The notes under the pieces are model-generated. The model was not told where the DNA came from. It did not search any database and was given only the letters and a program-made list of their open reading frames with translations. Below, piece after piece: positions 17,846 to 26,633 of a DNA stretch of 64,000 nt (position 1 is the stretch's first letter; every line of letters begins with the position of its first letter). The translations under genes and the position numbers were made by a program. Location of the stretch: the NCBI RefSeq assembly GCF_032397745.1, contig NZ_CP135921.1, forward strand, positions 7,862,501 to 7,926,500, given 5' to 3'. The stretch is from Bradyrhizobium prioriisuperbiae (lineage in GTDB: Bacteria > Pseudomonadota > Alphaproteobacteria > Rhizobiales > Xanthobacteraceae).

Positions 17846-18592
17846 CTAACAAGTCAATCCACCGTCTACCGTCAATGTCTGACCTGTCATGAACTGCGCC
17901 TCATCGCTAAGCAAAAAGCGGACAACTGGCGTAACATCACTAACGTTGCCGAGCCGGCCGATCGGTGTTCGTCGCTCGATCTGAGAACGCTGTGATGACG
18001 ACAAATTATCAGACATTTCAGTAACCAGGTAGCCAGGCGCAATCGAATTGACCGTAATCTTCCGCGGACCCACCTCACGGGCAAGGGATCGCGTCAAGCC
18101 GTCTATTCCAGCTTTAGATGCCGAGTACGCGGCCAAGCCCGAATATCCTCTTGATCCAATGATCGACGAGATGTTGATGATTCTACCCTCCGTACGGGAA
18201 TGCAAAAAGCTTCTGGTCATTAATCGTGCTACTCTCAACGCGCCAAGCAGATTGACCTGAATTACACGCTCTAGGTCTGCCGTCGGGAATGTCGCTAAGA
18301 TTCCCTCGGCGGCTATCCCAGCGTTGTTTACCAAGCCATAGGGCGTCGCAATAGACGCCCACTCGAAAAACTGCGAAACGGCTCGATTTTCTGAATTAGG
18401 TAGCCCGATCTCGCACTCCGTCCAGAGGAAACGTTCTTCCGAGAACTCGGTTTCCAGCCCCACCAGTTCGGGAGAACGATTTCTGCTACACGCGGCCACG
18501 CAGTATCCAGCGAGAAGGAGGTCACGAACGATCGCCAATCCAAGCCCGCGGCTTCCACCGGTCACTAGTACTGCGCGCTTTTTGTTAGCCAT
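17846..18592 (-). CDS. Short-chain dehydrogenase/reductase, FabG-like
   Basis: A classical SDR of 248 aa. It has the NADP-binding TGGSRGLGLA, the structural NNAG (LVNNAGIA), the catalytic Ser (NISSIIGSRG) and YSASK. The C-terminal GQTLTVDGG is that of 3-oxoacyl-ACP reductases. It probably reduces a 3-keto group on an ACP-bound chain made by the same operon. Its start overlaps the acyl ligase stop by 8 bp. It is the last gene of the eight-gene minus-strand unit and converges on the amidohydrolase gene with a 26-bp gap and no obvious terminator. Confidence 0.92.
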   Translation of the reverse strand: MANKKRAVLVTGGSRGLGLAIVRDLLLAGYCVAACSRNRSPELVGLETEFSEERFLWTECEIGLPNSENRAVSQFFEWASIATPYGLVNNAGIAAEGILATFPTADLERVIQVNLLGALRVARLMTRSFLHSRTEGRIINISSIIGSRGYSGLAAYSASKAGIDGLTRSLAREVGPRKITVNSIAPGYLVTEMSDNLSSSQRSQIERRTPIGRLGNVSDVTPVVRFLLSDEAQFMTGQTLTVDGGLTC

Positions 18593-19910
18593 GATGCATC
18601 TTCACCCGGCGCAGCTTACCCGCAACACTGCGATCTACCGATGTGACTTCATTGAAACGTACCGGTAGCTTGTGACGTGGTAGAGTTTTACTTAAATTTC
18701 TTAGCGCCAACTCTCGAAACGTCGGTCGATCAACTGTACTATCCAACATCAAGTCGGCTACGACCACTGATCCGAGGAGCGCGCTCGGGTGTGCATAAAC
18801 GAAGGCGTCCAACACACCTGGCACATCCAGCAACGCCAATTCAACTTCTTCTGGATTTATCTTGTGTCCACCGACGTTGATCATGCTATCTGCACGCCCC
18901 TTGAATAAGATCCTCTCATCACGAAGTTCAACTAGATCCCCGGTATCGGCAAGCACAATTCCTTCCGACAAATGGCCCGCCGTGTCCTTCGCACAATGCT
19001 GGCTCGCGCGCTTTCCTCCAACGTACAGATGGCCATCAACTATGGCGATTTGGAATTCCATATCCTTGCGCTCAAGCCAGTCTGCCGGCAGACCTGCCTT
19101 TCCATCATCCACAGGAGCAAGCGCTCCAAACTCTGTTGTCGCATAAATATGACGGATACGCGTCTCGGGATATCTAGAGCGAAGAGCATCTAATATATTT
19201 TGGTCAACAATCTCACCTCCAAGGGTAACGTTGCGTAGCGGAAGAAGCGCTGCCTCCTTCCCCATCGCGAGCAAGAACGCGCGCCAGAAGCTCGGTGTTC
19301 CGCTGATCACATTTGGAGGAAAGCGGTGCGCAAAATCAGCCAGCGACGAGATACTATTCTGTTCAGTATAGCAAAGCTCCGCTCCCGCAGTCATTGCCGA
19401 GAGCAGAAACTGAATCCCCGCAAAGGTCGCAACATGAAATGACATCAAGAATTTGGAGCCGGCTAACGTCGACGACTTTACTTCTGCTGAACTGAGAAGT
19501 GCCTCAAGTGAATGCGTGACCCATTTTGGAGTGCCTGTGGTGCCCGACGTTGGAATCAGAAGCCCAAACGTACTTGGCGCTCGACTTCCGCTCTGCGTGC
19601 TGTGCACCCTCTCTCCATCAAACCAGCCGTTAACTCCTAAATCCTTCAATTCGTCGACTAGCCCACGACCAGAAGGCAGTTGTCCACGATGAACCAAAAC
19701 CTCTCCACCGATCTGGTGCAACGCAACGAGGGCAATCGATAGTGATATTGGATCATGGCCAACCACAGCGAGCCGTCCAATCTTAAGCTTCAGGCAGATT
19801 TCGGCCAATTCACGGCTGTGGCGAAGCATCGACTTGGCATTTAGAGTCCTCCCATTGCAGTTCAAGGAGAACTCGTCCCTGAGGGGGAATTTAGGTCGGG
19901 CGTCATTCAT
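18585..19910 (-). CDS. AMP-dependent acyl ligase
   Basis: A 441-aa ANL-family ligase, shorter than the ligase at 15334. The phosphate-binding loop is LIPTSGTTGTPK, followed by IYATTEFG, LADTGDLVEL, the hinge region and INPEEVE, with the catalytic Lys region VAGKLRRVKM at the end. It sits between an ACP gene (4-bp overlap) and the FabG-like gene (8-bp overlap). The simplest reading is that it adenylates an acid and loads it on the neighbouring ACP rather than on CoA. Confidence 0.87.
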   Translation of the reverse strand: MNDARPKFPLRDEFSLNCNGRTLNAKSMLRHSRELAEICLKLKIGRLAVVGHDPISLSIALVALHQIGGEVLVHRGQLPSGRGLVDELKDLGVNGWFDGERVHSTQSGSRAPSTFGLLIPTSGTTGTPKWVTHSLEALLSSAEVKSSTLAGSKFLMSFHVATFAGIQFLLSAMTAGAELCYTEQNSISSLADFAHRFPPNVISGTPSFWRAFLLAMGKEAALLPLRNVTLGGEIVDQNILDALRSRYPETRIRHIYATTEFGALAPVDDGKAGLPADWLERKDMEFQIAIVDGHLYVGGKRASQHCAKDTAGHLSEGIVLADTGDLVELRDERILFKGRADSMINVGGHKINPEEVELALLDVPGVLDAFVYAHPSALLGSVVVADLMLDSTVDRPTFRELALRNLSKTLPRHKLPVRFNEVTSVDRSVAGKLRRVKMHHG

Positions 19911-20227
19911 CGCCCTGTTGCCGCGACATAGAGGTTGGCTAACTCGGCGGCTGTTCTGAAATCTTTAAATCCGTCAGCAAACGGATCAACATCGCAAAAG
20001 AGTTCGAGTTCAACCAGAAGTGCCGCCAAGTCCAGTGAATCGATTCCCGTATCCCCTTTCACAAGGATAGTCGTAGGGCCCAGCAAGGGTGGATCCAGGC
20101 CTTTAGCAAGCAATAAATCCCTGACGCCGCTCAGGATGCGATCCAAGAGCATTGCGTGATCGAACTGCTTTCTGTCAGGTTCCTCCGGCAAGTACGTCCT
20201 CCCGTGGCGTTCGATCTGCGTGCCCAA
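19907..20227 (-). CDS. Acyl carrier protein
   Basis: A small carrier protein with the phosphopantetheine motif DTGIDSLDLAALLVELE (Ser in DSL) and an acidic second helix. The frame opens with a TTG at 20227 (106 aa). An ATG at 20152 would give a canonical 81-aa ACP, and the choice is not settled because neither has a strong ribosome site. The stop overlaps the acyl ligase start by 4 bp, so the ligase is the likely loading enzyme. Confidence 0.85.
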   Translation of the reverse strand: MGTQIERHGRTYLPEEPDRKQFDHAMLLDRILSGVRDLLLAKGLDPPLLGPTTILVKGDTGIDSLDLAALLVELELFCDVDPFADGFKDFRTAAELANLYVAATGR

Positions 20228-20246
20228 GGCAACTCAGGCTCACTCA

Positions 20247-21155
20247 TCATGCATCGATAAGCATTCGCTTCTCGAGCCACCTCATAATTGGCTCGATATG
20301 TTCCTTCGAACGAAGATGAGGAAAGTGTCCACACCCGTTTAGCGTCAGGCCGTCACAGGCAGGGTTCACGTCTCTCATTTTTTCAACGGTTGACTCACTC
20401 AGCCATTGGGATTCCTTCCCACGAACAACAAGGGTCGGGCAACGGACGGAGTTCCAGCAATCCCAGAGGTCGAGATCGCCCCGCTCTTCACCCAAGAACT
20501 GCCGCGCAATGTTAGGATCATAACTTAATCTATATTGATCTCCGTCCGCCGCTTCGATGCTATCGAGCGTGAATGCATGCCATTCCCTGGCAGTCAGATA
20601 GCCAACCGATCGGAAGGCAAATTTTATAAACTTCTCGGCGTGCGCCAAGTTAAGGAATTTAATTTCAGATGCCAGCGCCTCATTGAATCCGATAAAATTT
20701 TCCCGACAGCAGAATGCACCTATATCGTTCAAAATGAGTGTCGAGATCGGAGTGTTGGGTTGAGCCGCTAAAAGGATTCCGATAACGCCGCCAAATGACG
20801 TACCGAGGAAAGTAACCGTCTTCGCTCGCAGGTGCGCTAACAACGTAACGACACAGTTGACCTGGGCATCCCATCCCGCCGCACGATAGGCCTCGGCCGA
20901 CGGCAATCGATCGCTCCGGCCCATTCCCAGCAGTGTCACACCAATCACCCGAAATCGCTGGCTAGCGATCTCTGCGACATCACGGAAATCCTGATAATTC
21001 CTTGTGATACCGGGCACGCATACCAAAATCGGCTTGGTCGAATATCTGTCCGTATCCCCGTAGACGATCGTTCGCAGCCCGCTCGGTGTCCATACCGGCA
21101 ACGCAAACTCGTCAAAGGAACTGCGATCGACAGAAATTTCTGTTGGGCGATTCAT
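20247..21155 (-). CDS. Alpha/beta hydrolase
   Basis: A 302-aa alpha/beta hydrolase fold protein. The nucleophile elbow is GTSFGG with a normal Ser, the oxyanion region is LVCVPGITRN, the acid follows CPTLVVRGKES, and the His is in LNGCGHFPHL. The ATG at 21155 starts 4 bp after the transporter stop. An in-frame upstream extension to 21218 would run into the transporter gene and is not favoured. It may be a hydrolytic or acyl-transfer enzyme acting on an ACP-bound intermediate. No specific function can be assigned. Confidence 0.85.
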   Translation of the reverse strand: MNRPTEISVDRSSFDEFALPVWTPSGLRTIVYGDTDRYSTKPILVCVPGITRNYQDFRDVAEIASQRFRVIGVTLLGMGRSDRLPSAEAYRAAGWDAQVNCVVTLLAHLRAKTVTFLGTSFGGVIGILLAAQPNTPISTLILNDIGAFCCRENFIGFNEALASEIKFLNLAHAEKFIKFAFRSVGYLTAREWHAFTLDSIEAADGDQYRLSYDPNIARQFLGEERGDLDLWDCWNSVRCPTLVVRGKESQWLSESTVEKMRDVNPACDGLTLNGCGHFPHLRSKEHIEPIMRWLEKRMLIDA

Positions 21156-21159
21156 CAAA

Positions 21160-22080
21160 TCATCGCTCACTAGGCTGACCAATACGCCCAAGCCATTTTG
21201 AGAACGTCTTGATGGCAAAGGTCAGACGATCAAGCACATTTGTGGCGCTCGCGATCGATACGATAATCAGGAGACCTCCCAACATCTGCATGGGGGTCAA
21301 TCGTTCGCCAAGCAACAAAGACGCCCAGATCACCCCGAAAAGCGGAATGAAGAACGAAACGAATGTAGCATTCAAAGGTCCGGCAACCTTCACAAGTCGA
21401 TAGTATAGGAAAAGTGGCAGGGCGGTCGAACAGGCACCCAGCAAACAAACCAGTCCAACGATCGCGGGAGAAAGATTCGAGAGGGCAAACTCATTAGCGG
21501 CTGGAATGATCAATAAAATTGCCGAACATAGGGACGGCCACATTGCGAGGTCGGCGGTGTCTGTAGTCGACATCCGCGCCTTAACATAGATCGCCCCGCT
21601 CGCGTAGAACGCGCTCGAAAGAAGCGCAATTAACAAGCCAAACAAGCTACTTCGCATCTCTCCAAAAGACGCAGCAATGAGCACAACACCCGCAAACGCA
21701 ATAGGCATACCAATCAGTCGCCTAAGACCGATGCTGTCCTTTAAAAACAATTTGGCATAGATTGCGGCAAAGAATGGAACGGTCGCATTCGTGAGGGCAA
21801 GCAGCGAAGCGGAAATCTCTTTTGCAGCCAAGCCAGCGAGCACAAAGGGAAGCACGAGCCCAATGACTCCGAGGGTAATGTAGTCAACAATGCGTGCCGG
21901 TGGTTTGTCAGCATTCGCCCTCATACGCAGAAGAATCACATAGATAATCAGGGCGACCAATATTCTCCCCTCTGCAACAACAAATGCGCCTAGAACAGGC
22001 GCTGTGGCTCTTAAGAGCACGAATGACAAGCCCCAGAGCGCTCCCAGCAGAGGAATCTGAAGAAAAACACCCAGCGTCAT
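21160..22080 (-). CDS. EamA/DMT-family transporter
   Basis: A 306-aa integral membrane protein with about ten hydrophobic helices in two EamA repeats, for example LVLPFVLAGLAAKEIS in the first half and LGGLLIIVSIASATNVL at the end. Drug/metabolite transporters of this family export amino acids and small metabolites across the inner membrane. Its position inside the biosynthetic operon, with 4-bp gaps or overlaps on both sides, suggests it exports the product or a pathway intermediate. Confidence 0.9.
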   Translation of the reverse strand: MTLGVFLQIPLLGALWGLSFVLLRATAPVLGAFVVAEGRILVALIIYVILLRMRANADKPPARIVDYITLGVIGLVLPFVLAGLAAKEISASLLALTNATVPFFAAIYAKLFLKDSIGLRRLIGMPIAFAGVVLIAASFGEMRSSLFGLLIALLSSAFYASGAIYVKARMSTTDTADLAMWPSLCSAILLIIPAANEFALSNLSPAIVGLVCLLGACSTALPLFLYYRLVKVAGPLNATFVSFFIPLFGVIWASLLLGERLTPMQMLGGLLIIVSIASATNVLDRLTFAIKTFSKWLGRIGQPSER

Positions 22081-23027
22081 ATTCGGACACTCGCCTGACC
22101 AATGGTTGATTCAGTAACTGATGGTTCAGGCGACCGTATAGTCTCTCCTTCGGTCTTGAAAAATTGCGCCACTTCTTCTGCGATGTCAGGTTCTCTAAAA
22201 TGAAAATAGTGGTCTCGATCCGAGTAGATCTTGCTACGACCATTCGGCAAAGCTTTGGCCACCAACTCTGTCTCGTCGGGGTCGGCAATAAGATCCCTGC
22301 TTCCAGCCATCATCAGCACGGGCTGTCGAATCTTACCAATCCAGGTCTTCGGACTCACATCTGCGAGCGAAACAACTAGCCGACTATACATATAGAGATT
22401 TTTCACAGATTCGAACGGCCTAGAAACAAGTGGAGCGACATCAGCAGGAACTCGACCGCCAGCAATACCGATTACATTCTGTCCATCCGGAAGCGACGTT
22501 CCAAATAGGGAGTTCATTAGATCGCGATGCGCTGTTGCGTGTCGCAGGCTCCTGCTAATTCCGCCCATCAGAACGCGATAGCTCTTCTGATAAGAATTCG
22601 GCGCCAACAGATTATATGAGCCTGCAAGCAGTACAGCTTTCGCTATCGCATTAGGCTCAAGCAACATCGCCCTGAGAGTAACCAACGGGCCGGTACACCA
22701 GCCAACCACGTTTACCGTTTCAGCCCTGCAGAATTTCACGACTTCCAACAGATCCTGCACTTGCAGATCAAAGGAACAATCTGTCTGTTCTGAATAGATG
22801 TACTTGTCTGTGGTAATTCCCGCAGTGTTCCAAGATACGACCCTGAGGTCGCGTTGCTGCAACGCATTTACAACAAAGCGCCAAATACCGGGGGGCATAG
22901 CATATGCATTAGCCAAGACCACCACGCCTGGCGCTGGCCTACCCCAATCATAGATAAGAATTCTTTCCCCGGGGCGATGCGGCACCGGCAGCGCCGAGAC
23001 CGACGCCATTTCGAGCACGTCAGACAT
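22077..23027 (-). CDS. Alpha/beta hydrolase with Cys at the nucleophile position
   Basis: A 316-aa alpha/beta hydrolase fold protein. The nucleophile elbow reads VVGWCTGPL, so Cys111 (codon 22695-22697) replaces the usual Ser. A candidate acid is in MAGSRDLIADPDE and the His is in YSDRDHYFHF. Cys-type hydrolases of this fold are known, dienelactone hydrolase being one, and can favour acyl transfer over hydrolysis. The gene overlaps the transporter start by 4 bp and follows a 52-bp gap after an ACP gene. An acyltransferase or thioesterase acting on that ACP is a reasonable inference. Confidence 0.85.
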   Translation of the reverse strand: MSDVLEMASVSALPVPHRPGERILIYDWGRPAPGVVVLANAYAMPPGIWRFVVNALQQRDLRVVSWNTAGITTDKYIYSEQTDCSFDLQVQDLLEVVKFCRAETVNVVGWCTGPLVTLRAMLLEPNAIAKAVLLAGSYNLLAPNSYQKSYRVLMGGISRSLRHATAHRDLMNSLFGTSLPDGQNVIGIAGGRVPADVAPLVSRPFESVKNLYMYSRLVVSLADVSPKTWIGKIRQPVLMMAGSRDLIADPDETELVAKALPNGRSKIYSDRDHYFHFREPDIAEEVAQFFKTEGETIRSPEPSVTESTIGQASVRI

Positions 23028-23079
23028 ATCAGCTCTGCCCCTCCACGAAAGCGGTCGCGGTTACGATCTGTCGGGAAGC

Positions 23080-23358
23080 CTAGAACAAACGTTGCAACTC
23101 CGTTGCAAAAAACGTTTTCTCGATAACCGCTAGCGATTTAAATGCCTCCGGCACGATCTCTTCGAGAGCAATCGGCTCTCCTCTCAATTCCTCCACGAGG
23201 AAGATGAAAGACGTAATCTGTAGGGAATCTATCAGCTGGTTTTCAAACAGATCCGTTTCATAATCGAGCGAAGCAAGGTCTTCGTTCTGCTGGAAGATCC
23301 ATTCGGCGATCTTCTGAATCTTACCCTGCCCCCCCTCCTTGTCGCGAATGAAAAGCAC
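23080..23358 (-). CDS. Acyl carrier protein
   Basis: A 92-aa carrier protein with the attachment motif NQLIDSLQITSFIFLVEEL (Ser in DSL) and an acidic, helical remainder. GGGAGG lies six bases before the GTG start at 23358. It begins 14 bp after the diiron oxygenase stop, so the oxygenase probably acts on a substrate tethered to it. Confidence 0.87.
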   Translation of the reverse strand: MLFIRDKEGGQGKIQKIAEWIFQQNEDLASLDYETDLFENQLIDSLQITSFIFLVEELRGEPIALEEIVPEAFKSLAVIEKTFFATELQRLF

Positions 23359-23372
23359 AGCTGGTCCTCCCC

Positions 23373-24269
23373 TCAGTGCGCCGACAAACCGCTCTTTGCA
23401 ACAAACTGGCTTGCTCGACTAAGTGCTTCCGCATGAAAGTTAGCTCGCCCGGGATCCAGCAGCAGAGCCGAGCGTAGCTTGTAAGGCTCGGCTATCCCGG
23501 CATCATGATAAACCTCGGGATTGTAGAAGAGCTGCATCATGGACGACATAAATTTCTGAAGATAACGCGCCACTCCTTGAACTGACTCTTCTCCGCAGGC
23601 TTGCTTTGCTCGCTCTGTGAGTTGGGTAAGCAGCGAATGGCCCATCGCAATGTGGCGCGACTCATCCAAGTGATGAAGACGATTCAGTGAACGCACGACA
23701 GCAGGAAGCCGCTCGTCCGTCATCATAAATTTATTAAAGTGGTCACCGACGGATTCGAAAATCAAGATTTGAGCAAAGGCGATGATCGCAACGAGCTCTT
23801 TTTCCGCGAACGGCATCGTTCCAATACTGAGCCCTTTGGGTTGGTATATTTTCTGGCCATAGCGGTTACAGAACTGAGCGAACAACCACATATGTTTCGT
23901 CTCTTCCTCGACGAAATGGTGGAAATATTCGGCCGCCTCGGCGCAAAAGGGTTCATGCATGTGCTTCAGAACGGACAGGATTAAGTCGCGCTCGCCGTAG
24001 ACACTTGCGCTGTACATGTTGATGCTTTCCCACTTACTGAGACGCATCAACCCTTCTGTTCCTAGTTGGTCGTAGTGCACAGTTCCGTAAACGCTGAGCA
24101 ACTCTGGACTAAACCAAAAGCAATCGTCCGCAATCTTGTCCGGCCACTCAAAATCTTTATACGGATTGTAGTAATGTTGAACTGACAGGCTTGAAAGCCG
24201 CCCCATCAAGGCTTCCAGAGCCCCCGCGTCGGGCAGCGATTTTCCATGATTTTCGACAAAGCCAGCCAT
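23373..24269 (-). CDS. AurF/CmlI-type diiron oxygenase
   Basis: A ferritin-like, helical diiron protein of the p-aminobenzoate N-oxygenase (AurF) family, which oxidises aromatic amines to hydroxylamine or nitro compounds. Some relatives hydroxylate carrier-bound substrates. The iron ligand motifs FVEEETKHMW and HLDESRHIAMG are both intact, with an early Glu in EPFCAEAAEYFH. The frame opens at a GTG (24305), but a predicted promoter (-10 at 24318-24323) would leave almost no leader for it. The ATG at 24269, preceded by AAGGGCGG, is therefore preferred (298 aa). It is the first gene of the eight-gene operon. Confidence 0.85.
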   Translation of the reverse strand: MAGFVENHGKSLPDAGALEALMGRLSSLSVQHYYNPYKDFEWPDKIADDCFWFSPELLSVYGTVHYDQLGTEGLMRLSKWESINMYSASVYGERDLILSVLKHMHEPFCAEAAEYFHHFVEEETKHMWLFAQFCNRYGQKIYQPKGLSIGTMPFAEKELVAIIAFAQILIFESVGDHFNKFMMTDERLPAVVRSLNRLHHLDESRHIAMGHSLLTQLTERAKQACGEESVQGVARYLQKFMSSMMQLFYNPEVYHDAGIAEPYKLRSALLLDPGRANFHAEALSRASQFVAKSGLSAH

Positions 24270-24317
24270 CGTCGCGCCGCCCTTGCTGACATCTCGTATT
24301 GTCACTCAACTTAAACG

Positions 24318-24346
24318 AGCATATCGATAACTGATATTGTTTACAA
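24318..24346 (-). promoter_or_regulatory. Predicted promoter of the diiron-oxygenase operon
   Basis: On the minus strand TTGTAA (24346-24341) and TATGCT (24323-24318) are spaced by 17 bp. The -35 box lies in a short palindrome, ATTGTTTACAAT (24336-24347 on the plus strand). Two further half-sites, ATATC and GATAT, lie just downstream. The match to consensus is modest. Confidence 0.35.
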
Positions 24347-24459
24347 TCGCTAGTTTGCCATTGGAGAAATGTTGGGTCTCAAAGGGACCCACAGGCTCGG
24401 GGAACATTATGCAAGCTTCATTTTGCCATTCGGCGATTTTGTATAATCAACCGGCTTGG

Positions 24460-24740
24460 CGCTCTGGATCTCCGGAGGACGCCACCGAGCAATTCGCTCG
24501 GGAGCCGAAGTCTCGGCGCTAAAGCACTCGCTGACCGTAGGTTAAAGGCTTCGCGAAGTCGGTGGACATTCTTGCCGGTTATAAGGTGCAAGCTAAGTCT
24601 ATCGAGGGGCCTGCCACGGACATCAAGCTGCAGATACGCGATCGGTGACGCCAGCGAAGTATCGACGCGTAACGCACGCGCCACCGATCGCGACACTTGG
24701 CCGATATGCGTTTTCTTCCATGATGCCAGACTATCGGGAT
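24460..24740 (-). pseudogene. Possible remnant of a GntR-type regulator C-terminal domain
   Basis: One minus-strand frame reads SVARALRVDTSLASPIAYLQ then LDVRGRPLDRL, which resembles the small-molecule-binding UTRA domain of GntR/HutC regulators. There is no matching DNA-binding part nearby. The rest of 24347-24976 contains nothing I recognise. This is a weak call. Confidence 0.2.
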
Positions 24741-24978
24741 CGCCCGGGAAGAACGATCCTCGCAGGCTTGCTTTAGGAAACCAGAGCGCTGCGTCAATAT
24801 TCGGCCAGCGCTTTTGAGATCTCGACCTCGAACGGTGCAGGCCTTAACGCTGGTGAAAGACTGTCGCTCGTTCAGCCCACGGCAAGTTGGCGAGCCGAGT
24901 CCTGCCAAATGCATCGCGTGAGGGCGAACGTGCGCGTCAAGAGCGTTATGCCTCGTATCCATCCGGTGAAGGCCGCGG

Positions 24979-25351
24979 TCAGGTTCGTCGCCAGAGTGTT
25001 TGTCGCCCGTTCATATCGAGGAATCGAGAATGACGATCGAGGATGGCTCGCAGCTGGGGCGCGACTCGATCATCAGGTATCGGTTCGAATCCATGTCGAT
25101 GGAATCATGGTCCATTCCAAGGTGGCGTTCGAAAAGTAGCCAAGGTTACGGCTGAAGCTCCAGCCCTAGTCGCCCGTAAGAGCGAGTGCGTAAGCAGGTC
25201 AGCACCAATCCCGCGGCCGCGTACTTGGGGAATTACAGAGATGTTGGCGAGGTAAATAGTATCGCCATGCGATTGTAGCAGGACGAATCCGACAAGAGCC
25301 TCATCGACTTGGGCAACCCAAACTTCGCCTGTGGCAAACCGTCAATCGGGA
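24979..25351 (-). pseudogene. GNAT N-acetyltransferase remnant with in-frame stop
   Basis: The minus-strand frame from about 25351 reads ATGEVWVAQVDEALVGFVLLQ, then the acetyl-CoA-binding NISVIPQVRGRGIGADLL and TFRTPPWNGP, then TGA, then FHRHGFEPIPDD. GNAT proteins have a Trp or similar residue at that place, so TGG has probably become TGA. The N-terminus is missing, because the frame abuts the integrase fragment on the other strand. Confidence 0.6.
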
Positions 25352-25637
25352 GCGGTTGATCGAGTTCGGACGAAAACGCGCCAAGGAAGAAGCCGGTCCG
25401 GCAACCCTCGCCATCGACATGTCCTTCATCCGGACGATCATCACCCACGCGGCGGCGGTCCACGGCATTGAAGTTTCAGCTGAAGAAGCCCTCTTGGCGC
25501 GCGTTGCGCTCAAGCACCTCAATCTGGTTGGAAAGGGCAAAGAGCGGGACCGGCGGCCCACCCAAGACGAAGTCGACGAGCTCATCGAATACTTTGAGAC
25601 CAACCGGCGGCGGCCTGCCCGTACATGTTGCGACTAG
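25335..25637 (+). pseudogene. Tyrosine-type integrase N-terminal fragment
   Basis: The frame reads VNRERLIEFGRKRAKEEAG and goes on through ATLAIDMSFIRTIITHAAAV and GKERDRRPTQDEVDELIEY, the core-binding region of phage-type site-specific recombinases. Nothing of the catalytic domain (R-H-R-Y) is present before the stop at 25637. The 5' end is cut at the GNAT remnant. It is a dead relic of an integrated element. Confidence 0.6.
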
Positions 25638-25670
25638 AGATAAACACTAAGAGGAGGAGAGGAAACGCTT

Positions 25671-25922
25671 GTGCCAATCAGAGACGACATTAGGGACTGG
25701 GCGCGACGAAGTGCCGAAGCGAACATCTTGGACGCCACTACAACTGACTACCGCAAAATGTCAGCGGCCTATTTAGCCATCGACCGCTAGTTGTCGGTAG
25801 CTAGGACCGCGCTGGTGGCGGTGAAAGTAGTTCAGGCCAAAATCAAAGCGTGGCGCGCAAATGGAGTTGGCTTGGAGCAGCGGAAGGTCATCGAGGATGC
25901 GATGGACGCCATAAGCATATAG
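25671..25922 (+). pseudogene. Small unidentified ORF interrupted by TAG
   Basis: GAGGAGGAGAGG precedes a GTG at 25671. The frame gives 39 codons ending at TAG (25788-25790), then continues open with alanine/valine-rich, plausible protein sequence to a second TAG at 25920. This looks like a gene of about 83 codons with one nonsense change, but no family was recognised. Confidence 0.3.
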
Positions 25923-26023
25923 ATACTTCTACTTCTGTCATGAAGTTACATGAACCAAATCATGGCCTATTGCGACCAATCGCAACGTCCCCGCCCCGGA
26001 TTGGGACATTAAGGTGGGAAGCC

Positions 26024-26437
26024 ATGAATTCATTGCCAGGTTTGATAGTTGCCGCCACACTGTTAGGCGTTATGCCTGCCGCCATCGCCGCACCGAAAGA
26101 CCCAGTCGCGTCCGCAGAGGTACAGAAGGAGTTCGCCGCCTTCATCGACAAATTCCGTGCTGCACTGAAGGCAAACGATTTAGAAGCCGTCGTCAATTTG
26201 AGCAAAATGCCCTTCTTGAGCCACACCGACGAGTACAGCGCTGAAGCGTTCCGCACTAAGGTCTACAAGAGAGAATTTACAGCGAGGACTCGCGCGTGCA
26301 TCCAGAGCAAAAAAGCCACCTACGATCACTCGCCGGACAACACAGAAAGTTACTCTATCTTCTGCGGTGATGAGATATTCATGTTCACGAAGATGCCTGC
26401 GGGCTTCCTGTTTACGGAAATCGGCGTCAACGACTAA
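26024..26437 (+). CDS. Putative exported protein of unknown function
   Basis: A 137-aa protein starting with a clear Sec signal peptide (LIVAATLLGVMPAAIAAP, cleavage after AIA). The mature part is mixed alpha/beta with two cysteines (RACIQ and IFCGDE) that could form a periplasmic disulfide. No known domain was recognised. AAGGTGGGA precedes the ATG. It appears unrelated to biosynthesis and is followed by a good terminator at 26571. Confidence 0.6.
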   Translation: MNSLPGLIVAATLLGVMPAAIAAPKDPVASAEVQKEFAAFIDKFRAALKANDLEAVVNLSKMPFLSHTDEYSAEAFRTKVYKREFTARTRACIQSKKATYDHSPDNTESYSIFCGDEIFMFTKMPAGFLFTEIGVND

Positions 26438-26570
26438 TCGCAGCTTCCGGCGAGCTGGCACCATGCCAAACGTCGACCCCTGCAAGATAAGTAAGCCGCT
26501 GGAGACCCGCCCTTAGGGTGTGTTAGCTTTTGGTGGGTTCGGCGCCTCCTCCCCACCCATCGGCGCGAAC

Positions 26571-26597
26571 AAGGCCCCCTTCGGGGGCTTTTGTTTT
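26571..26597 (+). terminator. Rho-independent terminator
   Basis: A stem of AAGGCCCCC paired with GGGGGCTTT closes a 3-nt loop and is followed by a TTTTGTTTT tract. It lies about 135 bp after the exported protein gene and before the next ORF. Confidence 0.75.
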
Positions 26598-26633
26598 GGT
26601 AGCAGGTCTAAAATATCACACGCAGGGGGCAAA

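Noticed and set aside
24269..24305. GTG start at 24305 for the diiron oxygenase
   Set aside because: No ribosome site, and it is almost on top of the predicted -10 box. The ATG at 24269 is preferred, though not proven.
443..24305. Sulfazecin-type monobactam cluster as a firm assignment
   Set aside because: No PAPS sulfotransferase, methyltransferase or dioxygenase gene of that pathway is visible, so only the Dap plus Cys-TE logic is claimed.
26520..26633. Upstream in-frame extension of the gene cut by the IS
   Set aside because: It runs through the terminator hairpin at 26571-26597. The ATG at 26634 is the better start.
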